DNA from: Lachnospiraceae bacterium
GTDB taxonomy: Bacteria > Bacillota > Clostridia > Lachnospirales > Lachnospiraceae
Direction: 5' to 3'
NCBI GenBank assembly: GCA_016280395.1
Contig: JAEEGQ010000008.1
Span: forward strand, 1-64,000
DNA length: 64,000 nt
Part shown: piece after piece, positions 1 through 8,238 of the stretch
Layout of the letters: every line of letters starts with the position of its first letter
Numbering within the stretch: position 1 is the first letter of the stretch
The notes under the pieces: model-generated
The model's input: only the letters and a program-made list of their open reading frames with translations
Told to the model about the DNA's origin: nothing
The model's database searches: none
Program-made: the position numbers and the translations under genes

Positions 1-1
1 A

Positions 2-898
2 GGCAACCTCAAGGGACTTATAACTATCAAAGATATCGAAAAACAGATAAAATACCCCGCATCCGCAAAGGATGAACAGGGAAGGCTCCTGTGTGCCGCT
101 GCTGTCGGCATCACATCGAACGTGCTTGACCGCGTGCAGGGCCTTGTAAACGCAAAAGTAGATGCAATAGTCATCGATACTGCCCACGGCCACTCGGCAA
201 ACGTGCTCCGCACCGTAAGAGAGATACGCGACGCATTCCCCGGTCTTTCGATAATCGCGGGAAATGTCGCTACGGGAGAGGCTACAGAAGCCCTTATCAA
301 GGCAGGCGTTGACTGTGTCAAGGTCGGTATCGGACCGGGCTCCATCTGCACGACACGCGTTGTTGCAGGTATCGGCGTTCCGCAGATCACAGCTATCATG
401 GAAGCTTCGGCAGTTGCTAAGAAGTACGGTATTCCGATCATCGCCGACGGCGGTATCAAATATTCCGGAGATATCACAAAAGCTATCGCAGCAGGCGCAA
501 ATGTCTGCATGATGGGCAGCATCTTCGCAGGGTGCGATGAGAGCCCGGGAACCTTCGAACTTTACCAGGGCAGGAAATACAAGGTTTACCGCGGTATGGG
601 ATCCATTGCGGCCATGGAAAACGGCAGCAAGGACCGCTATTTCCAGACAGATGCGAAGAAGCTTGTGCCGGAAGGTGTCGAGGGACGTGTTGCATACAAG
701 GGAACAGTCGAAGATACTATCTTCCAGCTCCTTGGCGGGCTCCGTTCCGGTATGGGATACTGCGGTGCAAAGGATATAGAGACTCTGAAAGAAACGGGCC
801 GTTTCATCAAGATCTCCGCGGCATCCTTAAAGGAAAGTCATCCTCATGATATCCATATCACAAAGGAAGCGCCCAACTACAGCGTTGAGGATAAATAA
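2..898 (+). CDS. guaB: IMP dehydrogenase, 3' part (partial)
   Basis: Oxidises IMP to XMP with NAD+, the committed step of GMP synthesis in the cytoplasm. The reading frame is open from the first bases of the window, so the N-terminus, including most of any CBS pair, lies upstream; 298 residues are visible. Visible family features are the DTAHGHS segment, the catalytic-loop cysteine in GPGSICTTR, the IADGGI phosphate-binding strand, the MMGS loop, and the flap with YRGMGS and the downstream RYFQ and VPEGVEG segments. It ends in TAA and is followed 20 bp later by an amidase gene in the same direction. No truncation other than the window edge is seen. Confidence 0.97.
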   Translation, partial: GNLKGLITIKDIEKQIKYPASAKDEQGRLLCAAAVGITSNVLDRVQGLVNAKVDAIVIDTAHGHSANVLRTVREIRDAFPGLSIIAGNVATGEATEALIKAGVDCVKVGIGPGSICTTRVVAGIGVPQITAIMEASAVAKKYGIPIIADGGIKYSGDITKAIAAGANVCMMGSIFAGCDESPGTFELYQGRKYKVYRGMGSIAAMENGSKDRYFQTDAKKLVPEGVEGRVAYKGTVEDTIFQLLGGLRSGMGYCGAKDIETLKETGRFIKISAASLKESHPHDIHITKEAPNYSVEDK

Positions 899-918
899 AC
901 AGAAAACAGCGAGGTTTT

Positions 919-1614
919 ATGGCTGCCAAGATGTCAAGAGCCGAGTGGCGGCGCAGACGCCGCCGCAAGGTCATAATCTTAAGAATAATCGTATTTTCCA
1001 TATTTGCGCTGATACTTGCAGGGATCGTATTCGGACTTGTTTCCCTTTTCAGGACCTTCTTCATGCACGAAAAGCTTGGGACATTGAGTTCTGCGGGCGA
1101 TGTTGAGGTCTTGAACAGGATGCTCGAAAAGAGCGAGTACTCACGGAACGGAGTCAGGATAAGCGAACGCGGGATAAAGGGTATAGTCATCCATGCGGTC
1201 GACAACCCCGGGATAAGCGCGATGGAACAGCGGAATTACTACAATTCCCTCGGAACAACACGCAGTAATCACTTGAGTTCGCATTTCGTGGTGGATCTTG
1301 ACGGAAAGATAGTGCAGTGCATACCTGTAAACGAGCAGGCGCTTGCAAACGGTGCGAGAAACGGAGACACATTGGCGATAGATTTCTGTTATCCCGATGA
1401 AACGGGCGAGCCCGGTATGTTCACAAGGTCGTCGCTTGTAAAGCTTACCGCTGTGCTTGTAAAAAGGCTTGGGCTTACGGCGGATGGCATTTTGAGGCAC
1501 AGTGACATAACGTCCGTCGACGGCATCGACTGTCCGAAGTTCTTTCAGAACGAGGATGAGTGGAGAAAGTTCAAAGAAGATGTGATGGCGCAGGTTGCGC
1601 TGCTAAAGAAATGA
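919..1614 (+). CDS. Membrane-anchored N-acetylmuramoyl-L-alanine amidase (Amidase_2)
   Basis: Predicted cell-wall hydrolase of 231 residues. A basic N-terminus rich in Arg (RRRRRRK) is followed by one hydrophobic segment (about 22-48), so the catalytic domain should face outside. The Amidase_2 fold is read from IVIHAVDN (first zinc His), SSHFVVDLDGKIVQCIP, the LAIDFCYP strand and a late RHSDITSVDG...DCP segment supplying the second His and the Cys ligand. The start ATG has a modest GCGAGG site 5 nt upstream. It lies 20 bp after guaB and is closed by a strong terminator. Substrate is inferred from the family; the peptidoglycan target in this organism is unknown. Confidence 0.85.
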   Translation: MAAKMSRAEWRRRRRRKVIILRIIVFSIFALILAGIVFGLVSLFRTFFMHEKLGTLSSAGDVEVLNRMLEKSEYSRNGVRISERGIKGIVIHAVDNPGISAMEQRNYYNSLGTTRSNHLSSHFVVDLDGKIVQCIPVNEQALANGARNGDTLAIDFCYPDETGEPGMFTRSSLVKLTAVLVKRLGLTADGILRHSDITSVDGIDCPKFFQNEDEWRKFKEDVMAQVALLKK

Positions 1615-1620
1615 TCAGGA

Positions 1621-1660
1621 AGAAGTCTGAAAGGAGCATATCCTTTCAGACTTCTTTTTT
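1621..1660 (+). terminator. Intrinsic terminator after the amidase gene
   Basis: A perfect 15-bp stem (1621-1635 with 1641-1655) and 5-nt loop is followed by a T run to 1660. It begins 6 bp after the amidase stop codon and should end the guaB-amidase transcript. Confidence 0.93.
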
Positions 1661-1744
1661 ACGTGGCAAGCGAATGCCCTTGGCACAAGACTGTTTTAAT
1701 GTCAGGGGCTGAGCGAACGGTCATCGGGCAGACTTACACCGGGA

Positions 1745-1781
1745 TAAAAAAAGGCCATCCGGCATGGGTTTTGCCGGATGG
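1745..1781 (-). terminator. Intrinsic terminator after the dCMP deaminase gene
   Basis: Read on the minus strand, a 10-bp stem (1781-1772 with 1764-1755, CCATCCGGCA and its complement) with a 7-nt loop is followed by CC and a seven-T run. It sits 34 bp downstream of the deaminase stop. Confidence 0.88.
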
Positions 1782-1814
1782 ACCGGGATATTACAAAGGA
1801 GTCGTCCTGCGGTA

Positions 1815-2294
1815 TCAAAGTTCAAGAGTGAAGGTCTTCCCGACAGGTTCGTAGGAACGTGTCCTTACGCCTGCTGACGCAAACATGCGCTTTGCTGCGA
1901 TGGTGGAATCCGTTGCAGCATACTTGTCGGAAAGGTAGATGACCTCGGAAACACCGCTCTGGATCAGGGCTTTTGTACATTCATTACAAGGGAAGAGGGT
2001 CGTATACACCTTTGCGCCCTTGATGTCGGAACCGGTGTAATTGAGGATGGCGTTAAGCTCTGCATGGCAGACATAGAAATACTTGGTCTCGAGGTTGTCA
2101 CCCACGCGTTCCCAGGGGTATTCGTCGTCAGAGCAGCCTCTGGGCATTCCGTTGTAGCCCACGGAAAGAATGCGGTTGTCTTCGCTTACTATGCAGGCGC
2201 CGACGCTTGTGTTAGGGTCTTTGCTGCGACCTGCGGAAAGCAGCGCGATACCCATGAAGTATTCATCCCATTTCAGATAATCCTGTCTTTTCAT
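1815..2294 (-). CDS. dCMP/CMP deaminase (ComEB-like)
   Basis: Zinc-dependent cytidine-type deaminase of 159 residues, expected to convert dCMP to dUMP for thymidylate synthesis. The zinc site is visible as CHAELNAI (His and catalytic Glu) and the PCNEC pair; the TSVGACIV strand and NGMPRGC segment fit the family. The open frame runs to 2357, but the ATG at 2294 is chosen because GGAG lies 7-8 nt upstream and a promoter at 2369-2397 would place the transcript start inside the longer frame. It is a single-gene unit between its own promoter and terminator. In competent Firmicutes the homologue is called ComEB, but no com operon is here. Confidence 0.9.
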   Translation of the reverse strand: MKRQDYLKWDEYFMGIALLSAGRSKDPNTSVGACIVSEDNRILSVGYNGMPRGCSDDEYPWERVGDNLETKYFYVCHAELNAILNYTGSDIKGAKVYTTLFPCNECTKALIQSGVSEVIYLSDKYAATDSTIAAKRMFASAGVRTRSYEPVGKTFTLEL

Positions 2295-2368
2295 AGCCTT
2301 CTCCGTTATGATCGTACTAAATGCGGCACGGTTTTGGATTAAACTCATGATCCGCATTCCATGATCCT

Positions 2369-2397
2369 AATCTATCACAATGATGCCGGTTTGACAA
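2369..2397 (-). promoter_or_regulatory. Sigma-A-type promoter of the dCMP deaminase gene
   Basis: On the minus strand TTGTCA (2397-2392), a 17-nt spacer and TAGATT (2374-2369). Predicted transcript start is near 2362, giving a leader of about 70 nt before the ATG at 2294. Confidence 0.6.
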
Positions 2398-2439
2398 CTG
2401 TATAAAAGAGTTTTGTACCTTTTTGCGTTGATTTTATTG

Positions 2440-2468
2440 TTGTCTTCATCACTTTACAGTGATATAAT
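2440..2468 (+). promoter_or_regulatory. Sigma-A-type promoter of the aro operon
   Basis: TTGTCT (2440-2445), 17-nt spacer, perfect TATAAT (2463-2468). The expected start near 2475 leaves about 80 nt of leader before aroB. No T-box or riboswitch-like fold was recognised in that leader. Confidence 0.65.
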
Positions 2469-2556
2469 TTTTATCGGGGAAAGCTGTATTTTTATGCTTT
2501 CTGCAGAAAGGGCCGGCAGCAGCGGGACGGACCGCGCCGGACAAAGACAGGAAAAT

Positions 2557-3618
2557 ATGAAAAAAATCCATGTGAACACATCAAGTGAATATGATATTCT
2601 GATCGGCTCCGGAGCAATGCGGGAGCTTCCGGCGGTTTTGAAAAACGCCGTAAACATCAGGACGGTTGCGGTGATCTCGGACAGCAATGTTTTCCCGATC
2701 TACGGGGAAAAGTGCCTTAAATACATTGAAGAAGCCGGGATGAAGGCTTTAAGCTTTGTTTTTCCGGCCGGTGAAGGCTCCAAATGTATGAAGACCTATG
2801 AGGAGATCCTTGAATTCTTATGCGAAAACCGGCTTACAAGGAGCGACGCGCTTGTGGCGCTCGGAGGCGGCGTTACAGGGGATCTTACGGGATTTGTGGC
2901 GGCAACATACCTCCGCGGGATACGGTTCATCCAGATACCGACTACGCTGCTTGCGGCAGTTGATTCTTCTGTCGGCGGAAAGACCGCGATAGACCTTAAA
3001 GCAGGGAAAAACCAGGTGGGATGCTTTTATCAGCCGATTGCTGTGCTGTGCGATCCGGATACGTTAAAGACGCTGCCGGAAAGCGAGTTTAAGTGCGGCA
3101 TGGCGGAAGTCATAAAGTACGGCATGTACGGGAATGCCCCGTTTTTCTCGGAGCTTCTTGACAGGGACGCCAAGGAGTTTGTTGATGACGTTATCGGGAC
3201 ATGTGTATCCATGAAACGTGATATCGTTACAAGAGACGAGTTTGACAGAGGCGAGAGGATGCTCCTTAATTTCGGGCATACCTTTGGGCATGCGGCCGAG
3301 AAATGCAGCGGCTTTAAACTGCTGCACGGCGAGGGTGTGGCCATGGGCATGGCCGTGATGACAAGAGCCGCGAGACGTTTCGGGTATTGCGATGATATGA
3401 CTGTGGAGCTTCTTGAGAAGATACTTGATAAATACGGACTTCCAAAGGAGATGCCCTACACGGTCGGAGAGCTTACGGAGGCCGCTCTTTCGGACAAAAA
3501 GATGATGGGGAGCGAGATAAATCTCGTTGTTCCCGAAAAGATCGGGAAGTGCGTGATAGAGAAGGTCCCGGCATCCGTCATTTCCGACTGGCTTGAGGCA
3601 GGTGGTGTGAAATGTTAG
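2557..3618 (+). CDS. aroB: 3-dehydroquinate synthase
   Basis: Converts DAHP to 3-dehydroquinate, second step of the shikimate pathway, using NAD+ and a divalent metal. Visible motifs are the GGGVTGDLTGF nucleotide loop, PTTLLAAVDSSVGGK, the NQVGCFYQP segment and the metal-binding NFGHTFGHA and LLHGEGVA histidines. The frame is open from 2413, but those extra residues are upstream of or across the promoter and are unlike the family; the ATG at 2557 gives MKKIHVNT, a normal N-terminus, and 353 residues. First gene of the aro operon; its stop overlaps the aroA start by 7 bp, suggesting translational coupling. No DAHP synthase gene is in the window. Confidence 0.95.
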   Translation: MKKIHVNTSSEYDILIGSGAMRELPAVLKNAVNIRTVAVISDSNVFPIYGEKCLKYIEEAGMKALSFVFPAGEGSKCMKTYEEILEFLCENRLTRSDALVALGGGVTGDLTGFVAATYLRGIRFIQIPTTLLAAVDSSVGGKTAIDLKAGKNQVGCFYQPIAVLCDPDTLKTLPESEFKCGMAEVIKYGMYGNAPFFSELLDRDAKEFVDDVIGTCVSMKRDIVTRDEFDRGERMLLNFGHTFGHAAEKCSGFKLLHGEGVAMGMAVMTRAARRFGYCDDMTVELLEKILDKYGLPKEMPYTVGELTEAALSDKKMMGSEINLVVPEKIGKCVIEKVPASVISDWLEAGGVKC

Positions 3619-4994
3619 AGTTAAACCCGGGGAAACGGAAAGGAACTGTAAAGATACCGGCTTCTAAGTCCATGGCACACAGGTACCTGATATGCGCGGC
3701 GCTGTCGGGCTGCGGGCCGGAAGCTGTGACCGGAGAGAATAAGAAAATAAGTATTGTCTGCGATGGAATGTCCGCGGATATCGAGGCTACGATCGGCTGC
3801 CTTAAAGCGCTCGGGGCCTCGATAGAACATGATGATGACAGGGAAAACAGGATGACCTGCACCCCGGTCTGCGGCAATATTCCCGGAGACAGTGCGATTG
3901 TCTGTGCTGCCGGCGAGGAAGGTGCGATTGGTTGTGCGGGCATAGAAGATCGTGCGCCCGGCTGCGGGGCCGGAGAGGACTGTGTGCTTGACTGCGGTGA
4001 ATCCGGATCAACCTTGAGATTCCTGCTTCCCGTTGTCGGGGCGCTTGGCAAAAAAGGCCTGTTTAAGATGCACGGGAGGCTTCCGGAGCGTCCTCTTGCG
4101 CCGCTTGACGAGGAGTTGAAAAAGCACGGCATGACCCTCAAAAAACAGGGTGACGAGCTATATTTTGGCGGAAAGCTTAAAGCCGGCAGCTATTCGATGC
4201 CCGGAACAGTGTCGTCACAGTACATATCGGGGCTCCTGTTTGCTCTTCCGATGCTTGAAGGCGACAGCATCCTTACGGTAACGGGACCGGTCGAGTCAAG
4301 AGACTACATCCTGATGACCGAGGAAGCGCTTGCAAAAGCGGGGATCGTCTTTGAAAAGAAAGGGAATTCCTACAGGATACCCGGCGGGCAGCGGTATGAC
4401 ATGCCAAAAGAGCTTACTGTTGAAGGCGATTTCTCGAATGCCGCGTTTTTCCTAAGTATCGGGGCTCTGTCTTCGGAAGAGGTGACCGTGACAGGCTTAA
4501 ATACAGCATCTTTGCAGGGCGACAGGAGGATAGTCGAGATCCTTGAAGCCTTCGGTGCCAATACGACGGTTACCGGGGATTCGGTATCGGTGCGGGGAGG
4601 AACGCTATCCGGGATAACCATAGACGCAAAGCTGATCCCGGATCTTGTGCCGGTCTTGGCCGTTGTGGCAGCGGGAGCGGAAGGCGTGACAAACATAGTG
4701 AACGCCGGGCGCTTAAGACTAAAGGAATCCGACAGACTTAAGTCGACCGCTGCGCTTATAAACGGGCTTGGAGGCAAGTGCGAAGAACTTGAAGACGGAC
4801 TTGTGATCACAGGAAACGGCGCCCTTAAGGGCGGCACGGCGGATACCTGCAACGATCACAGGATAGCGATGGCAGCTGCCGTTGCGGCATGCATCAGCAG
4901 GGAAAAGGTCAGCTTAACGGATGAGAAATGCGTGGGGAAGTCTTATCCGGGGTTTTTTGAAGACTTTAAGAGACTTGAGATTTTGGAGACATAA
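3612..4994 (+). CDS. aroA: EPSP synthase (3-phosphoshikimate 1-carboxyvinyltransferase) with an internal repeat insertion
   Basis: Transfers enolpyruvyl from PEP to shikimate-3-phosphate. Core motifs are present: PASKSMAHRY (12-25), LDCGESGSTLRF (126-137), SSQYISGLL, the DFSNAAFFL segment, LRLKESDRL and NDHRIAMA. At 460 residues it is about 30 longer than usual. The excess lies between the first alpha/beta unit and the ESGSTLR motif (about 74-123) and contains three 10-residue units resembling the native unit at 124-133, each with a central Cys. The frame is intact, so the enzyme is probably active with a surface loop. It overlaps aroB by 7 bp and is followed 42 bp later by aroC. Confidence 0.94.
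   Translation: MLELNPGKRKGTVKIPASKSMAHRYLICAALSGCGPEAVTGENKKISIVCDGMSADIEATIGCLKALGASIEHDDDRENRMTCTPVCGNIPGDSAIVCAAGEEGAIGCAGIEDRAPGCGAGEDCVLDCGESGSTLRFLLPVVGALGKKGLFKMHGRLPERPLAPLDEELKKHGMTLKKQGDELYFGGKLKAGSYSMPGTVSSQYISGLLFALPMLEGDSILTVTGPVESRDYILMTEEALAKAGIVFEKKGNSYRIPGGQRYDMPKELTVEGDFSNAAFFLSIGALSSEEVTVTGLNTASLQGDRRIVEILEAFGANTTVTGDSVSVRGGTLSGITIDAKLIPDLVPVLAVVAAGAEGVTNIVNAGRLRLKESDRLKSTAALINGLGGKCEELEDGLVITGNGALKGGTADTCNDHRIAMAAAVAACISREKVSLTDEKCVGKSYPGFFEDFKRLEILET
3891..4010 (+). repeat. 30-bp imperfect tandem repeat inside aroA (four units)
   Basis: Four successive 30-bp units at 3891-3920, 3921-3950, 3951-3980 and 3981-4010 encode SAIVCAAGEE, GAIGCAGIED, RAPGCGAGED and CVLDCGESGS. 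The last unit is the conserved EPSP synthase motif; GTGCGATTG recurs at 3892 and 3922. The pattern suggests in-frame expansion of the active-site-adjacent segment followed by divergence. Confidence 0.6.
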
Positions 4995-5036
4995 GTTTTT
5001 GCGCGGTCTCACAAATAACACTACAGGGAGGCAGTC

Positions 5037-6104
5037 ATGAGCAGTTCATACGGTGAAAACATTGAGGTAACAATCTTTGGTCAGTCACATTCTTCGGGGA
5101 TAGGCATGACGCTGCAGGGCGTACCTGCGGGGGAGGAGCTTGATCTTGAGGAACTTTCGAAGTTCCTTGCAAGGCGCGCCCCGGGCAGAAACGAGTATTC
5201 ATCACCCAGACGCGAGCCTGATGAACCCGAGTTTTTATGCGGCATCTTTAACGGGAAAACCTGCGGAACGCCGATCACAGCCATAATCCGCAACAAAGAC
5301 AGGCGCTCGGAGGACTACAGCGCCCTGAAGGACCTCCCAAGGCCCGGACACGCTGATTATACAGCCAACATCAAGTATTTCGGAGCACAGGACTATCGCG
5401 GCGGCGGTCATTTTTCGGGACGTCTTACCGCGGCACTCTGCATTGCGGGCGGTATCTGCAAGCAGCTCCTTGAAAAAGAGGGAATACAGATCATTGCAAG
5501 GATATCCTCCATCGGCCCGATAAAGGATCGCGGTGAGCTGTTTTCAAGCGTCGCAGACAAGGCTTTTCCCGTGTGCGACGACGAGATGGGCGAGAAGATG
5601 CGGGAATATATCGCTGAACGGAAGGCCGAAGGCGATTCAGTGGGCGGGACCGTGGAATGCTCGGTACTCGGCGTGCCGGCAGGACTTGGCGACCCGATGT
5701 TTGACGGCATGGAGAACAGGATCGCAAAGGCGGTTTTTGCGATACCTGCAGTGAAGGGCCTTGAATTCGGGATAGGCTTTGGCGCCTCCGAGCTTACGGG
5801 CAGTGAGAACAACGACGGAATGTACTACGAAGGCGGCGAGATACACACCGTTACAAACCATGCGGGAGGTATTCTCGGCGGCATCACGAACGGTATGCCG
5901 GTAACCTTCAGGGTCGGATTTAAGCCTACGCCTTCGATCACAAAGGCACAAAGGAGCGTCAACCTCACAACAAAAGAGGATGAGGGCCTCATGATCACCG
6001 GCAGGCACGATCCGTGCATCGTTCCGAGAGCCGTGCCGGTAGTTGAGGCGGCAGCGGCTATTGCGGTGTATGACGCACTGCTCGCAAGAAAGAGAGAATT
6101 GTAG
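5037..6104 (+). CDS. aroC: Chorismate synthase
   Basis: Converts EPSP to chorismate using reduced FMN. The first signature is present in variant form as FGQSHSSGIGM; others are ARRAPGRNEYSSPR, the RPGHADYTANIKY segment, GGGHFSGRLTAA and the C-terminal GRHDPCIVPRAVPVVEA. The length of 355 residues is normal for the family. AGGGAGG lies 6 nt before the ATG. Third gene of the aro operon, followed 9 bp later by chorismate mutase, so the product is passed to the first prephenate-forming step. Confidence 0.96.
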   Translation: MSSSYGENIEVTIFGQSHSSGIGMTLQGVPAGEELDLEELSKFLARRAPGRNEYSSPRREPDEPEFLCGIFNGKTCGTPITAIIRNKDRRSEDYSALKDLPRPGHADYTANIKYFGAQDYRGGGHFSGRLTAALCIAGGICKQLLEKEGIQIIARISSIGPIKDRGELFSSVADKAFPVCDDEMGEKMREYIAERKAEGDSVGGTVECSVLGVPAGLGDPMFDGMENRIAKAVFAIPAVKGLEFGIGFGASELTGSENNDGMYYEGGEIHTVTNHAGGILGGITNGMPVTFRVGFKPTPSITKAQRSVNLTTKEDEGLMITGRHDPCIVPRAVPVVEAAAAIAVYDALLARKREL

Positions 6105-6113
6105 GAAAAGCAG

Positions 6114-6389
6114 ATGGACAGAGCTTTTTTAAGAAAGAAAATAGATAAGGTCGACGCGAAACTGGTTGAGCTTTTTGCAAAACGCATGGAGATCGCGGGA
6201 GAGATAGCGAAGGTCAAGAAGGCTGAAGGAATTCCCGTGCTCGACAGCGCCCGCGAAGAGCAGAAGCTTGAAGAGGTGGCGGCTCTTTCGCCGGATGAAT
6301 TTAAGGATTACACAAAGCGGCTTTACCGTACACTTTTTGAAGTCAGCAGGGATTACCAGAACAGGCTCATCAACGGGGATGAGCATTGA
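6114..6389 (+). CDS. Chorismate mutase, AroQ class
   Basis: A 91-residue all-helical chorismate mutase domain, rearranging chorismate to prephenate at the entry to Phe and Tyr synthesis. It shows the class pattern: RKKIDKVDAKLVELFAKRM in helix 1 (active-site Arg and Lys), IAGEIAKVKK, then SAREEQKLE and a final RLYRTLFEVSRDYQ helix. There is no fused prephenate dehydratase or dehydrogenase domain. It has AGGA 6-9 nt before the ATG and lies between aroC and the aroE/aroK fusion in the same transcript. Confidence 0.9.
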   Translation: MDRAFLRKKIDKVDAKLVELFAKRMEIAGEIAKVKKAEGIPVLDSAREEQKLEEVAALSPDEFKDYTKRLYRTLFEVSRDYQNRLINGDEH

Positions 6390-6459
6390 AAACACGACTG
6401 CCGGCAGCCTTTTTGCAACAGCATGGTCACAGGAAGGCTTTAGGCTAAGGAGGAACAAC

Positions 6460-7692
6460 ATGAGGTTAAAATGCGGATTGCTCGGGGAAAAGCTTGCACA
6501 CAGCTATTCTCCGCAGATCCACGAAATGCTCGGGGATTACGATTACAGGCTTTTTGAGGTTGAGGAGAGGAACCTTGAGGATTTCATCAAAAACGGAGAC
6601 TGGAACGGGTTAAATGTTACGATCCCTTACAAGAAGACCGTCGTACCCTTCTGCAAGAATCTTTCGCCGCTTGCAAAAGCCATCGGCAGCGTGAACACGC
6701 TCGTAAAGAACCTTGACGGCGAGATATACGGCGACAATACGGATGCTTACGGGTTTGAGAAGCTTCTTTTGAGCACCGGCGCAAAGGTTAAGGGGAAAAA
6801 GGCTCTGATACTGGGAAACGGCGGGGCCTGCGCATCCGTTAATTCCGTTTTGAAGGAAAAAGGCTGCGAAACAGTGATCATCTCAAGGACCGGCGCGGAT
6901 AATTACGGCAATCTGGACAGACACAGCGATGCCGATATCATCGTGAACACGACCCCTGTGGGGATGTACCCGGCAAACGGCGAAAGCCCTGTGGAATTAA
7001 AGAAATTCCCGAAGTGTTCGCTTGTGCTCGATATTATCTACAATCCTGCGCGCACCGCGCTGATGCTGCAGGCGGAAAAGCTTGGTATAGCCAACGCGGG
7101 CGGCCTGTACATGCTCGTGGCGCAGGCAAAACGTGCAGCGGAGCTGTTTCTTGGGAGAGATCTTCCCGACGATAAGATCGGGACCATAACAGAAACACTT
7201 CGCGAAGATATGGAAAACATCATCCTGATCGGGATGCCCGGGTGCGGAAAATCAACTGTTGCGGGACTCCTTGGGATATTTGCCGAAAAGGATGTTATCG
7301 AAACGGACAGGCTTATCGTGGAGAAAGCGGGAAAGAGCATACCGGAGATATTCAAAGAGATCGGGGAAGAAGGCTTTAGAAAGCTTGAAACCGAAGTCAT
7401 TGCCGAGATCTCAAAGATGTCCGATAAGATCATTTCAACGGGCGGAGGCTGCGTGACGGTGCTTAAAAACTATGATCTTCTGCATCAGAACGGAAAGATC
7501 GTATGGCTGAAACGCGATCTTAACAAGCTTCCGACAGCCGGAAGACCCGTTTCGAAGTCAAGGCCCATAGAAGAGATATATAAGGAGCGTGCAGGGCTGT
7601 ACGAACTGTTTTCGGACTTTGATGCAGACAATAACGGCGAGGCGGAGGAAACTGCGCGAAATATCATGAAGAAGGTTTGGAAGAACAGATGA
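6460..7692 (+). CDS. Bifunctional shikimate dehydrogenase / shikimate kinase fusion
   Basis: One 410-residue protein carries two consecutive steps, dehydroshikimate to shikimate (NADPH) and shikimate to shikimate-3-phosphate (ATP). Residues about 1-250 are AroE-like: SYSPQIHEML, NVTIPYKK (catalytic Lys58), GDNTDAYGF (Asp95), GNGGACAS nucleotide loop and NAGGLYMLVAQA. From 251 the protein restarts like a kinase: MENIILIGMPGCGKSTV (Walker A 258-265), ETDRLI, EEGFRKLE, STGGGCVT and the AGRPVSK lid. The frame is open from 6268, but the ATG at 6460 follows AGGAGG by 7 nt and gives the normal AroE N-terminus. The stop overlaps the aroQ start (ATGA). Confidence 0.94.
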   Translation: MRLKCGLLGEKLAHSYSPQIHEMLGDYDYRLFEVEERNLEDFIKNGDWNGLNVTIPYKKTVVPFCKNLSPLAKAIGSVNTLVKNLDGEIYGDNTDAYGFEKLLLSTGAKVKGKKALILGNGGACASVNSVLKEKGCETVIISRTGADNYGNLDRHSDADIIVNTTPVGMYPANGESPVELKKFPKCSLVLDIIYNPARTALMLQAEKLGIANAGGLYMLVAQAKRAAELFLGRDLPDDKIGTITETLREDMENIILIGMPGCGKSTVAGLLGIFAEKDVIETDRLIVEKAGKSIPEIFKEIGEEGFRKLETEVIAEISKMSDKIISTGGGCVTVLKNYDLLHQNGKIVWLKRDLNKLPTAGRPVSKSRPIEEIYKERAGLYELFSDFDADNNGEAEETARNIMKKVWKNR

Positions 7693-8132
7693 AGATACTG
7701 GTAATAAACGGCCCCAATCTGAATATGCTCGGGAAAAGGGAACCGGAGATATACGGGAGAATGACATATGAGAGCCTTGTCGCGCTTGTTGAGGAAACAT
7801 GTGCGGCAGAGGGGCTTGAATGCGAGGTTTTCCAGTCAAATCAAGAGGGCGCGATAGTGGATAAGATACAGGAAGCGCTCGGTGTATTCGACGGGATCGT
7901 GATAAATCCCGCAGCGTACACGCACACAAGTATTGCAATCCTTGATGCTTTGAAGGCAGTGGCACTTCCCGCAGTGGAGGTGCATATCTCGAATGTGCGT
8001 GAACGCGAGGACTTCCGGCAGGTATCTTACGCCGGCCTTGCCTGTGTGAAGACATTTATGGGCATGGGGCTCGACGGGTATGTTGAAGCTGTAAAATACC
8101 TGAAGTGGTATGTGCTGAACGGGAGTAACTGA
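7689..8132 (+). CDS. aroQ: Type II 3-dehydroquinate dehydratase
   Basis: Dehydrates 3-dehydroquinate to 3-dehydroshikimate. The 147-residue length and motifs are those of the type II (dodecameric) enzyme: ILVINGPNLNMLGKREPEIYG with the catalytic Tyr, FQSNQEGAIVDKI, INPAAYTHTSIAI, and EVHISNVREREDFR. The ATG at 7689 is preferred over a TTG 12 nt upstream because it starts at the conserved MKILVINGPN and overlaps the preceding stop in an ATGA junction. It closes the aro operon and is followed by a bidirectional terminator shared with the convergent FliK-like gene. Confidence 0.95.
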   Translation: MKILVINGPNLNMLGKREPEIYGRMTYESLVALVEETCAAEGLECEVFQSNQEGAIVDKIQEALGVFDGIVINPAAYTHTSIAILDALKAVALPAVEVHISNVREREDFRQVSYAGLACVKTFMGMGLDGYVEAVKYLKWYVLNGSN

Positions 8133-8205
8133 AATATCAAGATAACACGATGCTTACGGGCGCGCCCGCACTTGTTTGGTGAGAACAATTCGCATATTGT
8201 AACAA

Positions 8206-8238
8206 ACGCCTGTACCGGTTTGGTACAGGCGTATTTTC
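8206..8238. terminator. Bidirectional intrinsic terminator between aroQ and the FliK-like gene
   Basis: An 11-bp stem (8206-8216 with 8222-8232) and 5-nt loop, followed on the plus strand by ATTTTC and on the minus strand by a TTTGTT tract. It sits between convergent genes and its right edge touches the FliK-like stop codon. Confidence 0.8.

Noticed and set aside
1663-1854. 63-codon ORF after the amidase gene
   Set aside because: It covers the minus-strand terminator of the dCMP deaminase and has no ribosome site or recognisable protein features.
2413-2556. N-terminal extension of aroB
   Set aside because: It spans the likely promoter (2440-2468) and gives residues unlike 3-dehydroquinate synthase; ATG 2557 fits better.
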